Below are positions 34,704 to 49,521 of a DNA stretch of 64,000 bases, in pieces. The DNA is from Pseudescherichia vulneris NBRC 102420. Lineage in GTDB: Bacteria > Pseudomonadota > Gammaproteobacteria > Enterobacterales > Enterobacteriaceae. How positions within the stretch are numbered: position 1 is the stretch's first letter; every line of letters begins with the position of its first letter. Below the pieces are notes generated by a model. It was not told the DNA's origin. It was given only the letters and a program-made list of their open reading frames with translations, and did no database searches. Both the position numbers and the translations under genes were made by a program. The stretch spans positions 62,001 to 126,000 of the forward strand of contig NZ_BBMZ01000015.1 in the NCBI RefSeq assembly GCF_000759795.1, written 5' to 3'.

Positions 34704-35078
34704 ATGCTGAGAGGAGGCCTGGCCGCGCTGCTGGCGCTGGCTGTATTGACCGGCTGTAGCTCGCGTCCATCGATCCCGGTCAGCGATGAGCAGACGCTGG
34801 TAATGGAAGCAACCGTGCTGGCGGCAGGCATAAGCGCAGAAAAGCCGACGCTGAATAACGCTGAGATCCAGCCCTCTGCGTCCTCAACGCTCTATAACGA
34901 ACGGGGCGAACCCGCCACCGTCAACTATCGTTTTTTCTGGTATGACGCCAGGGGTCTCGAAATGCATCCGCTGGAAGCGCCCCGGCGCATTACCATTCCT
35001 GCGCATTCATCGGTAACGCTCTACGGCAGCGCCAACTATTTAGGCGCGCGTAAGGTGAGACTCTATCTCTATCTGTAA
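34704..35078 (+). CDS. ycfL: YcfL lipoprotein, DUF1425
   Basis: 124 residues. Lipoprotein signal peptide with lipobox LTGCSS (Cys near residue 18), then an immunoglobulin-like beta domain (TVNYRFFWYDARGLEMHPLE). Function unknown; it always precedes lpoB in enterics. Only 4 bp after hinT; GAGAGGAGG RBS-like sequence lies within the first codons, so coupling to hinT translation is likely. Confidence 0.92.
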   Translation: MLRGGLAALLALAVLTGCSSRPSIPVSDEQTLVMEATVLAAGISAEKPTLNNAEIQPSASSTLYNERGEPATVNYRFFWYDARGLEMHPLEAPRRITIPAHSSVTLYGSANYLGARKVRLYLYL

Positions 35079-35088
35079 GGGGTGAATC

Positions 35089-35745
35089 TTGATTAATAAA
35101 CTGGGTCGTTATGCGCTACTCACGACCGTAGCGATGATCCTTTCGGGATGTATTATGCGGGGCGAGCAGCAGCCAGCACCCGTAGAGGAAGCCAAACCGC
35201 AGCCGCAGCAGCCGGTTGAACAGCCGCAGCCGCAGCCGGTTCCTGAGGTGCCGTCCGTACCGTCGGTCCCATCCCAGCCGGGGCCGATTGAGCACCAGGA
35301 TCAAACGGCGCAGCCGACGCCGCGCGAACGTCATTTTGACTGGAGCGGGGCGGTGTCGCCGATGGTAAGCAAAATGCTGCAGGCCAGCGGCGCGGCCGGT
35401 GGCAGCGTGCTGCTGGTCGACAGCGTCAATAACCGTACCAACGGGTCGCTGAACACCGCGGAAGCCACGGAAGTGCTGCGCGGCGCGCTGGCAAATAACG
35501 GCAAGTTTACGCTGGTTTCTGCCCAGCAGCTCTCCGTTGCCAAGCAGCAGCTCGGCCTGTCGCCGCAGGATAGCCTGGGCACGCGCAGTAAAGCGATCGG
35601 GATCGCCCGCAACGTGGGGGCGCAGTATGTGCTCTACACCAGCGCCTCCGGCAATGTTAATTCCCCCGCGCTACAGATGCAGCTGATGCTGGTGCAGACG
35701 GGCGAGATCGTCTGGTCAGGTAAAGGTGCCGTTCAGCAACAGTAA
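35089..35745 (+). CDS. lpoB: outer-membrane lipoprotein activator of PBP1B
   Basis: 218 residues starting at TTG (35089) behind AAGGGG. Lipobox ILSGC, then a long Pro/Gln-rich linker (about 26-80) that spans the periplasm, and the globular domain with [16 protein letters not shown] and [21 protein letters not shown]. It passes through the peptidoglycan to stimulate PBP1B. The linker is longer and more PQ-repetitive than in E. coli. Its last 20 bp overlap thiK. Confidence 0.96.
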   Translation: MINKLGRYALLTTVAMILSGCIMRGEQQPAPVEEAKPQPQQPVEQPQPQPVPEVPSVPSVPSQPGPIEHQDQTAQPTPRERHFDWSGAVSPMVSKMLQASGAAGGSVLLVDSVNNRTNGSLNTAEATEVLRGALANNGKFTLVSAQQLSVAKQQLGLSPQDSLGTRSKAIGIARNVGAQYVLYTSASGNVNSPALQMQLMLVQTGEIVWSGKGAVQQQ

Positions 35746-36547
35746 CCCCGAGCGTGACGCGATCCTGTCACGCTTCTTTCCCCACGCAGCGCTCGTCGCC
35801 AGCCCTGAACATACCGGGCTGAGCGGCGGGAGCTGCGTCATTGCTAACGGCCCGCAGCGTCTGGTGCTGCGCCAGCAGCATGCGGCCACCACACCCGCGC
35901 CGTTTCTCCGTCAGTATCGCGCCTTAAAGCGGCTCCCCAATTCTCTTGCACCGCGCCCGCAGTGGCTGGGGCAGGGCTGGATGGCCGTTGACTATCTTGC
36001 CGGCGAGGTGAAAACCACGCTGCCGGAACCCCATCACCTTGCCGACTTGCTGTATCATCTGCATCAGCAGCCCCGTTTTGGCTGGCGTATTACCCTGCTG
36101 CCGCTGCTGGAGCGCTACTGGCAGGCGTGCGACCCTGTACGCCGCACGCCGCGCTGGCTGGCGTGGCTAAAACGCCTTAAGCGTGAGGGCGAGCCGGGCG
36201 CAATCAGACTGGCCCCGTTACATATGGATGTGCATGCAGGTAACCTGGTGCATACCGCTTCGGGCCTGCGGTTGATTGACTGGGAGTATGCCGGCGATGG
36301 CGATATCGCCCTGGAGCTGGCTTCGATCTGGACGGGGGATGAGGCTGAGCGTCAGCGGCTTATTGTCGCCTATGCCCAGGTGGCAAACCTGGTGCCTGCG
36401 CAACTGGCGCAGCAGGTGCGGCGCTGGCGGCCCTGGGTGCTGATGCTGATGGCGGGCTGGTACGAATGCCGCTGGCAGCAGACCGGGGAGCAGCAATTTA
36501 TTACGCTGGCAAATGAAACATGGTGTCAGCTAGAGACAAAAGGATAA
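35726..36547 (+). CDS. thiK: thiamine kinase
   Basis: 273 residues, GTG start at 35726 inside the lpoB 3' end. Aminoglycoside-phosphotransferase fold: nucleotide-loop GLSGGSCVI, catalytic MDVHAGNLV (about 167-175) and metal-binding [17 protein letters not shown]. Phosphorylates salvaged thiamine to thiamine monophosphate. The N-terminal part is more diverged from E. coli than the C-terminal part. nagZ starts 11 bp after it. Confidence 0.94.
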   Translation: MPFSNSNPERDAILSRFFPHAALVASPEHTGLSGGSCVIANGPQRLVLRQQHAATTPAPFLRQYRALKRLPNSLAPRPQWLGQGWMAVDYLAGEVKTTLPEPHHLADLLYHLHQQPRFGWRITLLPLLERYWQACDPVRRTPRWLAWLKRLKREGEPGAIRLAPLHMDVHAGNLVHTASGLRLIDWEYAGDGDIALELASIWTGDEAERQRLIVAYAQVANLVPAQLAQQVRRWRPWVLMLMAGWYECRWQQTGEQQFITLANETWCQLETKG

Positions 36548-36558
36548 GAGAGGTCAGT

Positions 36559-37584
36559 GTGGGTCCGGTAATGTTAGATGTGGCAGGCTATGAGCTGGAT
36601 GCGGAGGAGCGCGAGATTCTGGCGCATCCGCTGGTGGGAGGCCTGATCCTCTTTACCCGAAATTATCACGATCCGGCGCAGCTGCGCGAGCTGGTGCGGC
36701 AGATCCGCGCCGCCTCGCACCATCGGCTGGTGGTGGCCGTGGATCAGGAGGGAGGCCGGGTACAGCGTTTTCGCGACGGCTTTACGCGCCTGCCTGCCGC
36801 TCAGTCGTTTGCTGCACTGCTCGGTATGGAGGAAGGCGGCAGGCTGGCCGAGGAGGCGGGCTGGCTGATGGCCTGTGAAATGATCGCGATGGATATCGAT
36901 ATCAGCTTTGCTCCGGTGCTGGATGTAGGCCACATCAGCGCGGCCATCGGCGAGCGCTCGTACCATGCCGATCCGCACAAGGCCTTGGCTATCGCCATCC
37001 GCGTGATTGACGGTATGCATCGGGCAGGCATGAAAGCCACCGGTAAGCACTTCCCCGGTCACGGGGCGGTCGCGGCGGACTCCCATAAAGAGACCCCGCA
37101 CGATCCGCGTCCGGAGGCGCTGATCCGCGAGCATGATATGGCGATCTTTAGCTCGCTGATCCGCGACGGCAAGCTGGATGCCATTATGCCCGCACACGTC
37201 ATCTACAGCGAGGTGGATCCGCGTCCGGCCAGCGGCTCGCCACACTGGCTGAAAACGGTTCTGCGCGGTGAGTTGGGCTTTGACGGCGTGATCTTCTCGG
37301 ACGATCTCTCTATGGAGGGAGCGGCGATCATGGGCAGCTATGCCGAACGTGCCCAGGCCTCGCTGGATGCCGGCTGCGACATGGTTCTGGTCTGCAATAA
37401 TCGGCAGGGGGCGGTGAGCGTGCTGGATAACCTGTCGCCGATCAATGCAGCGCGTGTTACAGAGTTGTATCATAGAGGTTCGTTTACGCGTCAGGAGCTG
37501 GTTGCGTCTGCCGAATGGAAAGCGGTGAATAGCAAACTGGAACAGCTTCAGGCCCGCTGGCTGGAGCGGTCAGCGGCTCATTAA
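36559..37584 (+). CDS. nagZ: beta-N-acetylhexosaminidase of cell-wall recycling
   Basis: 341 residues from the GTG at 36559 (MGPVML...), the exact E. coli length; an in-frame start at 36520 overlaps thiK and is not needed. GH3 motifs: [14 protein letters not shown] with the His/Asp acid-base loop near 175-183 and nucleophile Asp in [11 protein letters not shown] near 247. Removes GlcNAc from 1,6-anhydroMurNAc peptides in the cytoplasm, producing the AmpR inducer in species with ampC. AGAGAGG before the start. Confidence 0.97.
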   Translation: MGPVMLDVAGYELDAEEREILAHPLVGGLILFTRNYHDPAQLRELVRQIRAASHHRLVVAVDQEGGRVQRFRDGFTRLPAAQSFAALLGMEEGGRLAEEAGWLMACEMIAMDIDISFAPVLDVGHISAAIGERSYHADPHKALAIAIRVIDGMHRAGMKATGKHFPGHGAVAADSHKETPHDPRPEALIREHDMAIFSSLIRDGKLDAIMPAHVIYSEVDPRPASGSPHWLKTVLRGELGFDGVIFSDDLSMEGAAIMGSYAERAQASLDAGCDMVLVCNNRQGAVSVLDNLSPINAARVTELYHRGSFTRQELVASAEWKAVNSKLEQLQARWLERSAAH

Positions 37585-37621
37585 CCCTCCCTGAAAGGGA
37601 GAAAGCACAGGGTGAGGACAG

Positions 37622-38164
37622 ATGATCATCTACTTACACGGTTTTGATTCAAACAGTCCGGGCAATCACGAAAAGGTACTGCAGCTACAGTTTATCGATC
37701 CTGACGTACGCCTGCTGAGCTACAGCACGCGCCATCCGAAGCATGATATGCAGCATCTGCTGAAAGAGGTCGACAAGATGCTGCAGCTCAACGTCGATGA
37801 GCGACCGCTGATCTGCGGCGTAGGTCTGGGCGGATACTGGGCCGAGCGCATCGGCTTTCTCTGCGACATCCGTCAGGTGATCTTCAATCCTAATCTCTAT
37901 CCACAGGAGAATATGGAGGGCAAAATCGACAGGCCGGAAGAGTACGCCGATATCGCTACCAAGTGTGTGACTAACTTTCGTGAGAAGAACCGCGACCGCT
38001 GCCTGACGATCCTCTCCCGCCACGATGAGGCGCTGAACAGTCAGCGCACCGCCGAGGTGCTGCACCCTTTCTATGAGATTGTCTGGGACGAAGCGCAGAC
38101 GCATAAGTTCAAGAATATTTCCCCGCACCTCCAGCGCATCAAGGCCTTTAAAACCCTTGGTTGA
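37622..38164 (+). CDS. ycfP: YcfP, UPF0227 esterase-fold protein
   Basis: 180 residues, the usual length. Alpha/beta-hydrolase-like start [16 protein letters not shown], elbow-like [13 protein letters not shown], and a C-terminal Asp/His region ([27 protein letters not shown]). Enzymatic role not established. It lies 37 bp after nagZ with its own GAGGACAG RBS region. A strong terminator follows. Confidence 0.95.
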   Translation: MIIYLHGFDSNSPGNHEKVLQLQFIDPDVRLLSYSTRHPKHDMQHLLKEVDKMLQLNVDERPLICGVGLGGYWAERIGFLCDIRQVIFNPNLYPQENMEGKIDRPEEYADIATKCVTNFREKNRDRCLTILSRHDEALNSQRTAEVLHPFYEIVWDEAQTHKFKNISPHLQRIKAFKTLG

Positions 38165-38178
38165 GACGCCATCCTATA

Positions 38179-38207
38179 AACCAGCCTTCTAATGGCTGGT
38201 TTTTTTT
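38179..38207 (+). terminator. terminator of the hinT-ycfP operon
   Basis: AACCAGCC-N7-GGCTGGTT followed by a run of seven or eight T. Confidence 0.92.
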
Positions 38208-38249
38208 CGCCCTTCGGCTGAAACCTGATTATCTTTTATGCAGCAAAAC

Positions 38250-38263
38250 TTGATATATATCAA
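38250..38263. promoter_or_regulatory. FNR box in the ndh promoter
   Basis: TTGAT-ATAT-ATCAA is a perfect FNR site. E. coli ndh is repressed anaerobically by FNR from tandem sites upstream; a second, weaker match may lie around 38340-38375 (TTAAC/GTTAA elements). Confidence 0.8.
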
Positions 38264-38397
38264 TTTTGGTATGACCAATGCACCGTTCATGCTATTCTCA
38301 AGGGGTAGATGACAAATTTAGCAGCTAACTTGTTGTTAATTAAAAGCTATTTATATAACTTTTAGTTAACAATTGGTTAATATTTTAGGGGGTCGTG

Positions 38398-39702
38398 TTG
38401 ACTACACCATTGAAAAAGATTGTGATTGTTGGCGGTGGAGCTGGCGGACTGGAGCTGGCAACCCAGCTAGGTAAGAAGCTGGGCCGGGGTAAAAAAGCCA
38501 AAATTACCCTTGTCGATCGCAACCACAGCCACCTGTGGAAGCCGCTGCTGCATGAAGTGGCTACCGGCTCGCTGGATGAGGGCGTAGACGCGCTGAGCTA
38601 CCTGGCCCACGCGCGCAACCATGATTTCCAGTTCCAGCTTGGCTCGGTTGTGGATATTAACCGTGAAGGCAAAACCATCACCCTGGGCGAGCTGCGTGAT
38701 GAAAAAGGTGAACTGCTGGTGCCTGAGCGCAAGCTGCCTTATGACACGCTGGTGATGGCGCTGGGAAGTACCTCCAACGACTTCAATACGCCGGGCGTAA
38801 AAGAGCACTGTATTTTCCTCGATAACCCGCATCAGGCGCGCCGTTTCCATCAGGAGATGCTGAACCTGTTCCTGAAGTACTCGGCTAACCTGGGGGCCAG
38901 CGGCAAGGTTAACATTGCCATTGTTGGCGGCGGGGCCACCGGCGTTGAGCTGTCGGCGGAGCTGCACAACGCGGTCAAGCAGCTGCACAGCTACGGCTAT
39001 AAGGGCCTGACCAACGAGGCGCTGAACGTGACTCTGGTCGAGGCGGGTGAACGCATTCTGCCTGCGCTGCCGCCGCGCATCTCCGGGGCGGCTCACAGCG
39101 AGCTGACTAAGATGGGCGTACGCGTGCTGACCCAGACCATGGTCACCAGTGCGGACGAGGGCGGCCTGCACACTAAAGATGGCGAATATATCCAGGCCGA
39201 TCTGATGGTCTGGGCGGCAGGGATCAAAGCGCCAGACTTTATGAAAGAGATTGGCGGCCTCGAAACCAACCGTATCAATCAGCTGGCAGTAGAGCCGACG
39301 TTGCAGACGACCCGCGATGCGGATATCTATGCGATTGGCGACTGCGCCTCCTGCGCGCGTCCGGAAGGGGGCTTTGTGCCGCCGCGTGCCCAGGCTGCGC
39401 ATCAGATGGCGACCTGCGCACTGCACAATATTCTGGCGCAGATCAAAGGCAAGCCGCTGAAAGCCTACGTCTATAAGGATCACGGCTCGCTGGTTTCGCT
39501 GTCCAACTTCTCTACCGTGGGCAGCCTGATGGGTAACCTGATGCGCGGTTCGATGATGGTAGAGGGACGCGTTGCGCGCTTTGTCTATATCTCGCTCTAC
39601 CGTATGCACCAGGTCGCGTTGCACGGCTACTTCAAGACCGGCCTGATGATGCTGGTCGGCAGCATCAACCGCGTGATCCGTCCGCGCCTGAAGCTGCACT
39701 AA
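38398..39702 (+). CDS. ndh: type II NADH:quinone oxidoreductase
   Basis: 434 residues from TTG at 38398, as in E. coli; the GTG just before it is also in frame. The N-terminal dinucleotide fold [18 protein letters not shown] binds FAD and a second one, [18 protein letters not shown] (about 178-195), binds [13 protein letters not shown] is the FAD-binding Asp motif. Peripheral inner-membrane enzyme moving electrons from NADH to ubiquinone without pumping protons. GGGGGTC RBS. Followed by a terminator. Confidence 0.97.
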   Translation: MTTPLKKIVIVGGGAGGLELATQLGKKLGRGKKAKITLVDRNHSHLWKPLLHEVATGSLDEGVDALSYLAHARNHDFQFQLGSVVDINREGKTITLGELRDEKGELLVPERKLPYDTLVMALGSTSNDFNTPGVKEHCIFLDNPHQARRFHQEMLNLFLKYSANLGASGKVNIAIVGGGATGVELSAELHNAVKQLHSYGYKGLTNEALNVTLVEAGERILPALPPRISGAAHSELTKMGVRVLTQTMVTSADEGGLHTKDGEYIQADLMVWAAGIKAPDFMKEIGGLETNRINQLAVEPTLQTTRDADIYAIGDCASCARPEGGFVPPRAQAAHQMATCALHNILAQIKGKPLKAYVYKDHGSLVSLSNFSTVGSLMGNLMRGSMMVEGRVARFVYISLYRMHQVALHGYFKTGLMMLVGSINRVIRPRLKLH

Positions 39703-39708
39703 GCCTGT

Positions 39709-39737
39709 CGCCCCGTCGACTTCGGACGGGGCGTTTA
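39709..39737 (+). terminator. ndh terminator
   Basis: CGCCCCGTC-N7-GACGGGGCG followed by TTTA. Confidence 0.8.
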
Positions 39738-39893
39738 GCATATCCTTCTGCTGATTTCCATCAGGTGGCTCAGATTTCTCTGAATCACCACGATCTGCCA
39801 CATAACCCCCCGTTTTTTACCGACTTTCTGATTGGCTTCTCGCCGCTCTGATTGCAGAATTATGACATCAGAGCCAACCAGAAGGACTATTCA

Positions 39894-40433
39894 ATGAATA
39901 AATCCATGTTAGCGGGTATCGGAATCGGTGTGGCCGCTGCACTGGGCGTTGCTGCGGTGGCAGGCTTAGACGTTTTCAATCGCGGCCCTCAGTACGCGCA
40001 GGTGGTTTCTGCTACACCCATTAAAGAGACGGTGAAAACGCCGCGTAAAGAGTGCCGCAACGTGACGGTAACCCATCGACGTCCGGTTCAGGATGAGAAT
40101 CGCCTGACCGGTTCAGTACTCGGCGCGGTAGCGGGCGGGGTGATTGGTCACCAGTTCGGCGGCGGACGCGGTAAAGATGTCGCCACGGTCGTCGGGGCGC
40201 TGGGTGGCGGCTACGCCGGTAACCAGGTTCAGGGGGCCATGCAGGAGCGGGATACCTATACCAGCACGCAGCAGCGCTGCAAAACCGTCTATGACAAATC
40301 AGAGAAGATGCTCGGCTACGACGTTACCTACAAAATTGGTGACCAGCACGGGAAAATTCGCATGGAAAACGATCCCGGCACGCAGATCCCGTTAGACAGC
40401 AACGGGCAGCTGGTTTTGGATAACAAAGCATAA
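39894..40433 (+). CDS. ycfJ: YcfJ, glycine-zipper outer-membrane-type protein
   Basis: 179 residues from the ATG at 39894 (GAAGGAC RBS), the E. coli length. N-terminal helix (MLAGIGIGVAAALGVAAVAG), then Cys-containing KECRNV, and a 2TM glycine-zipper region LTGSVLGAVAGGVIGHQFGGG with GALGGGYAGNQVQG, ending in QRCKTVYDKSEKMLGYDVTY. Function unclear; linked to biofilm and stress in E. coli studies. Confidence 0.93.
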   Translation: MNKSMLAGIGIGVAAALGVAAVAGLDVFNRGPQYAQVVSATPIKETVKTPRKECRNVTVTHRRPVQDENRLTGSVLGAVAGGVIGHQFGGGRGKDVATVVGALGGGYAGNQVQGAMQERDTYTSTQQRCKTVYDKSEKMLGYDVTYKIGDQHGKIRMENDPGTQIPLDSNGQLVLDNKA

Positions 40434-40454
40434 AAAAGCAGTACCCCCGATTTG

Positions 40455-40488
40455 GCTCCTCATTCGCTCAGGCTGAGGAGCTTTTTTT
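40455..40488 (+). terminator. ycfJ terminator
   Basis: GCTCCTCA-N11-TGAGGAGC followed by seven T. Confidence 0.88.
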
Positions 40489-40494
40489 ATGGCA

Positions 40495-40520
40495 TAAAAA
40501 AGCCCTGCTTACGCAAGGCT
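40495..40520 (-). terminator. terminator of the small membrane ORF
   Basis: On the minus strand AGCCTTGC-GTAA-GCAGGGCT followed by six T. It lies 18 bp after the stop of the 49-residue ORF, which supports that ORF being a real transcript. Confidence 0.7.
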
Positions 40521-40537
40521 TCTATAATCGCTCAGAT

Positions 40538-40687
40538 TCAAATCATACTCTGCTGGCGGATCAGCAAACATCCTGTGATCAGCACAGAGATGAAAGCAAA
40601 CAGGATCGAACCACCACATACTACCCAGAGACTAAATAACAATGTAATTACTATTAACACTTTAAATAATGGTAATAGCAAAACCAT
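40538..40687 (-). CDS. small hydrophobic membrane protein (49 residues)
   Basis: ATG at 40687 with AGGA 8 bp upstream; encodes MVLLLPLFKVLIVITLLFSL, then WVVCGGSILFAFISVLITGC and a short polar tail LLIRQQSMI. One long or two closely spaced membrane helices with a charged Lys9 and Arg44. It has its own downstream terminator and lies behind another terminator on the same strand, so it is a separate transcription unit. I recognise no family. E. coli has no gene noted in this gap. Confidence 0.6.
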   Translation of the reverse strand: MVLLLPLFKVLIVITLLFSLWVVCGGSILFAFISVLITGCLLIRQQSMI

Positions 40688-40728
40688 GATCGTTATCCTT
40701 CCGCATGTGAATAGTCGTAAAATTGTTC

Positions 40729-40755
40729 AAAAAAAACCTGCTAATCATTAGCAGG
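40729..40755 (-). terminator. minus-strand terminator upstream of the small membrane ORF
   Basis: CCTGCTAA-TGA-TTAGCAGG followed on the minus strand by eight T. Together with the perfect 10-bp hairpin TTGGCCTATC/GATAGGCCAA at 40809-40833 it ends the comR transcript. Confidence 0.85.
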
Positions 40756-40855
40756 AGAATAATCACTTATTAAGGTTAGCAAGGGTCATGCAAAAGTGTG
40801 AGAAAGTTTTGGCCTATCGTTAAGATAGGCCAAAGCAATACGGCGATTTGACGAA

Positions 40856-41491
40856 CTATGATTTGATGAGTTCTGGCCAGAGGGCGAGGGTGGTGCGGGT
40901 AATTTGCAGCAGCTTCTCTTGCGATGCCCCTTCCCGGGCGCTGACCGACATTCCCTGAATCACGCAGTTTAGAAATTGGGCTATGGTCTGCGGCGACGCT
41001 GTGGCGGGGATCTCACCGCGCTGTTGGCGCTCTTCAAGGAAACGCAGCAGAGCGGCTTCCTGCAAAGCGTGACGCGACTTCAGCGTCTGGGCAATCTCAT
41101 TTGACGAGGCCGCCAGCGCCGCCGAGGTGCTGATCAAGAAGCAGCCGGAGGGCGTCTCCTTGCTGGTGAAGCAGGTCGCAACGGAAGTAAAGTAGTCCAG
41201 CAGCGCCTGCTCAACGCGCTTCTCATCGCAAAACAGCTCCGCCTGATACTTGGTCGCAAACTGCGAAATATAGCGATCGAGCACGGCGCGGAACAGCCCC
41301 TCTTTATTGGTAAACTCGGCGTAAAGCGTCGGGGCTTTCGCACCGGTGGCCTCGACCAAATCGGACAGCGACGTGGCCTCATAGCCATGCTGCCAGAAAA
41401 GCGTCATGGCTTTGTCGAGCGCCGCTTCCCTGTCGAAAACTTTTGGTCGGCCACGGCTTTTTTTTGTGCAACTGCTGACGTCGGTGGTCAT
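40856..41491 (-). CDS. comR: TetR-family repressor ComR
   Basis: 211 residues. GRPKVFDREAALDKAMTLFWQHGYEATSLSDLVEATGAKAPTLYAEF is nearly the same as E. coli ComR (YcfQ). In E. coli it represses the copper-responsive gene bhsA, located between comR and ldtC; that gene is missing here and only 125 bp separate comR and ldtC. Upstream AATTATT-N16-AATAATT (41514-41543) may be its own operator. The C-terminal ligand domain is more diverged than the HTH. Confidence 0.93.
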   Translation of the reverse strand: MTTDVSSCTKKSRGRPKVFDREAALDKAMTLFWQHGYEATSLSDLVEATGAKAPTLYAEFTNKEGLFRAVLDRYISQFATKYQAELFCDEKRVEQALLDYFTSVATCFTSKETPSGCFLISTSAALAASSNEIAQTLKSRHALQEAALLRFLEERQQRGEIPATASPQTIAQFLNCVIQGMSVSAREGASQEKLLQITRTTLALWPELIKS

Positions 41492-41616
41492 AGTGGCTCC
41501 TCACCCAATGTTGAATTATTGAACAATCATTATAAAAATAATTGTCCCCGAAGGCCAGCAGGGAATGGTTAAAAATAATTATGTTATATCTTAATGATTT
41601 TTAACGGTTTACCAGG

Positions 41617-42579
41617 TTACATAGACTGCACTGACGCGGCCTTATGCTGCGTCACGTCCACCGGCATGCCTGAGCGCACCGCCATCACTTCGTCCATCAG
41701 GGCGGTATCGGTCTCGGCAGCGGATTTAAAGCTCTCCATGCTGGCATTCAGCACCAGCGGCTGCGTTTTTGGATCGTCATTGATGGATTTCGACAGCGGC
41801 TGATGCACTTCCACCAGCCGTGTGCCGTCCGGCTCTACCGAGGCTTTTACCGGCGCGTTGATAATGTTCACCGGTGTGCCAGGCGTGACCTGGCGGAACA
41901 GGGACGCAATGTCGTTATCGCGCAGGCGAATACAGCCTGAGCTGACGCGCATTCCGATACCAAAATCGGCGTTAGTGCCGTGGAGCAGATAGACGCCACC
42001 GAAGGCTGCCAGGCGGATCGCGTGGTGGCCCATCGGGTTATTTGGCCCCGCGGGCACGACCGCCGGGAGATCCACGCCCTGCGCCTTATAGCGCGCACGA
42101 ATATTAGCCGTCGGTGTCCAGGTCGGGTTGGCGCGTTTATCCGATACGCGGGTGACCATCGTTGGCGTTAAGGTGTCGCCCCCCAGCTGGCCAATGCCGA
42201 TGGGGTAGATGGTCACCTCGCTCTTGCCCGGCGGATACCAGTAGAGGCGCAGCTCGGACAGGTTGATGACAATCCCCTGGCGCGGCACGTCCGGCAGCAG
42301 CGTCTGGAGCGGAATGGTCAACACGCTGCCAGCACGCGGCACGTAGGGGTCAACGCCGGGGTTAGCCTGCAACAGCGCCAGAAAGCCGACGTTGTACTTC
42401 TTGGCAATCGCTTCCAGCGAGCCGCCGTCGTTTTCGACAAGGTGAAAACGGTTCTCGCCCACCAGGCGGCTGCCGTTAGCGGGAAGCGGCCAGGTGTTGG
42501 CCTGAGCGGGGAGGGAGAGGAGTGCCGTCGCCGCAAGGGCGAACAGCGTTATCCAGCGAGTAATACGCATCTGTTTCAT
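41617..42579 (-). CDS. ldtC: L,D-transpeptidase LdtC (YcfS)
   Basis: 320 residues. Signal peptide to about residue 27 (LLSLPAQA), LysM-like region about 43-92 (NRFHLVENDGGSLEAIAKKYNVG), and YkuD catalytic domain with HGTNADFGIGMRVSSGCIRL, whose Cys attacks the meso-DAP residue of the stem peptide. Anchors Lpp to peptidoglycan. Same strand as comR and mfd but with its own upstream region. Starts KQMRITRWITL. Confidence 0.96.
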   Translation of the reverse strand: MKQMRITRWITLFALAATALLSLPAQANTWPLPANGSRLVGENRFHLVENDGGSLEAIAKKYNVGFLALLQANPGVDPYVPRAGSVLTIPLQTLLPDVPRQGIVINLSELRLYWYPPGKSEVTIYPIGIGQLGGDTLTPTMVTRVSDKRANPTWTPTANIRARYKAQGVDLPAVVPAGPNNPMGHHAIRLAAFGGVYLLHGTNADFGIGMRVSSGCIRLRDNDIASLFRQVTPGTPVNIINAPVKASVEPDGTRLVEVHQPLSKSINDDPKTQPLVLNASMESFKSAAETDTALMDEVMAVRSGMPVDVTQHKAASVQSM

Positions 42580-42687
42580 CGTTAGACCACCGTGCTTTTA
42601 GATTGTTGTTATGCAAGGGCAAACGTGAAGTATGGACGGAAGGTGTGTCTGGATGTTTCTTGAAATGAAAGGATATGTAAAGAGTGA

Positions 42688-42711
42688 CGCACGCTGCCGC
42701 AACAGCGTGCG
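42688..42711 (-). terminator. mfd terminator hairpin
   Basis: CGCACGCTG-N6-CAGCGTGCG just after the mfd stop on the minus strand, followed by a T-containing but not uniform tract. Confidence 0.65.
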
Positions 42712-42719
42712 CCTGGGGA

Positions 42720-46166
<3,447 letters not shown>

Positions 46167-46275
46167 AGCGAATATCGGGATCTCTTAGGTTTATGCCCCC
46201 TGATATGGGGGCATATCACTGATACACAATGCAGTTTATTATCCTTGATCCCTCAATATTAGCAAAGTTAGACCG

Positions 46276-47349
46276 CTAGCGCGTGGCGGGATCCAGACGC
46301 AGTTTCGCCGGCGGTGAAAAAAAGAGATCGCCAAACAGGCGCACGGAGAGGCGGCGGATACCCAGCCCAACCAGCGTACACACCAGCAGGCTCAGAATGG
46401 GGTAAACCAGCAGCAGGCCCAACTCCAGCGTCGGCGAGAGCACGCCCTGGCGAAACAGCGGCAATAGGGCGAGGCTGCTGCCTTCGATCAATATGCGGTG
46501 GGTGGTATAAATGGCAATGGTGTTGGAGCCAATCACGTTCAGGAGACGATCCTCACCGGGGGTAAAGCGCTGCTCCAGCCGCCAGAAGAGGGACATGATC
46601 AGCCATGCCGAAAGCAGGGAGAGCAGCACCGGCACGTTGCAAAACCAGAGCGCGACCGCCACCAGCAGGGCAGGCACCAGGGGTAAAATTTGGCGGCGCA
46701 GGGGGATGCTTTGCAGCCAGCCCATAATAGCCACGCCGTACCAGGCCCCAAGGGCATAGTAGATGACGTTGCGCACCACGCTGTTCATTCCCCACCATGG
46801 GAGCGGCAGGAAGTTGATGGCCACCGACGCCACCAGCATCAGCCCCAGCGCCGGACGTTTCCAGCGGCTCAGGAATTTGCAGACCACGAAGTAGATCAGC
46901 AGGGCGTAGAGATACCACAGGCTGGTGCTGGCGGTCAGCATTCCGTGGAGAAACTCGCTCAGCGAGTCGGCGTAGGCCGCGTTGGCGGACTGGCTAAGAT
47001 CGCGCTCAGGAGCCAGCCAGCGGTTGAGAAAGCCGATCCCCTGCCACTGTAAAACGCCCCACAGGGCCAGCACGTAGAAAATTGACCAAAGCCGCTTATC
47101 GATGCAGTTCTTCCATTCGGCCTCGGTGATATACCGCCGGATCAGGTAGCCAGAGATGAAGAAAAAGACCGGCATGCGGAACGGGGCGAGGTAGAGATTC
47201 ATATAGAGCCAGCATTTGGCGAGCAGGCCGGAGAGCGGGTGTTGCAGCCCCTCAAGATGCGGGTAGAAGGTGATCACCGAGTGGTAGATCACCACCAGAC
47301 TGATGCATAACCCTTTGATCTGGTTAATCCACAATGCTTTTTGCTTCAT
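46276..47349 (-). CDS. ycfT: YcfT, acyltransferase-3 type inner-membrane protein
   Basis: 357 residues with about ten hydrophobic segments. INQIKGLCISLVVIYHSVITF with the conserved His and RMPVFFFISGYLIRR match acyltransferase family 3. Presumed to acylate a cell-surface sugar; substrate unknown. Position between mfd and the divergent lolC is as in E. coli. Confidence 0.93.
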   Translation of the reverse strand: MKQKALWINQIKGLCISLVVIYHSVITFYPHLEGLQHPLSGLLAKCWLYMNLYLAPFRMPVFFFISGYLIRRYITEAEWKNCIDKRLWSIFYVLALWGVLQWQGIGFLNRWLAPERDLSQSANAAYADSLSEFLHGMLTASTSLWYLYALLIYFVVCKFLSRWKRPALGLMLVASVAINFLPLPWWGMNSVVRNVIYYALGAWYGVAIMGWLQSIPLRRQILPLVPALLVAVALWFCNVPVLLSLLSAWLIMSLFWRLEQRFTPGEDRLLNVIGSNTIAIYTTHRILIEGSSLALLPLFRQGVLSPTLELGLLLVYPILSLLVCTLVGLGIRRLSVRLFGDLFFSPPAKLRLDPATR

Positions 47350-47561
47350 CGTTAAAACGCCCGTGTTGCGATAAATTTTGGCGTATATAGTGATCGTGGC
47401 GAATGGCGCTGTAATGGGTAACGCTCTGGATTTACCCTGTTATGGGAAGTTTTCAGAAAAAGGTGAGGTCCGTTGTCACCTGCATGGGCGATAAACACTG
47501 TTTTAGCAAATTGATTTTGAACAAATTTTTACCCTAATCCCCGACAATTCTTAACGCATAA

Positions 47562-49520
<1,959 letters not shown>

Positions 49521-49521
<1 letters not shown>

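Noticed and set aside
38467-39801. 444-codon open frame antisense to ndh
   Set aside because: Shadow frame of a strongly codon-biased gene; no domain and no start context.
40452-40751. 99-codon plus-strand frame after ycfJ
   Set aside because: Covers two terminators and the minus-strand small ORF; no RBS, low-complexity translation.
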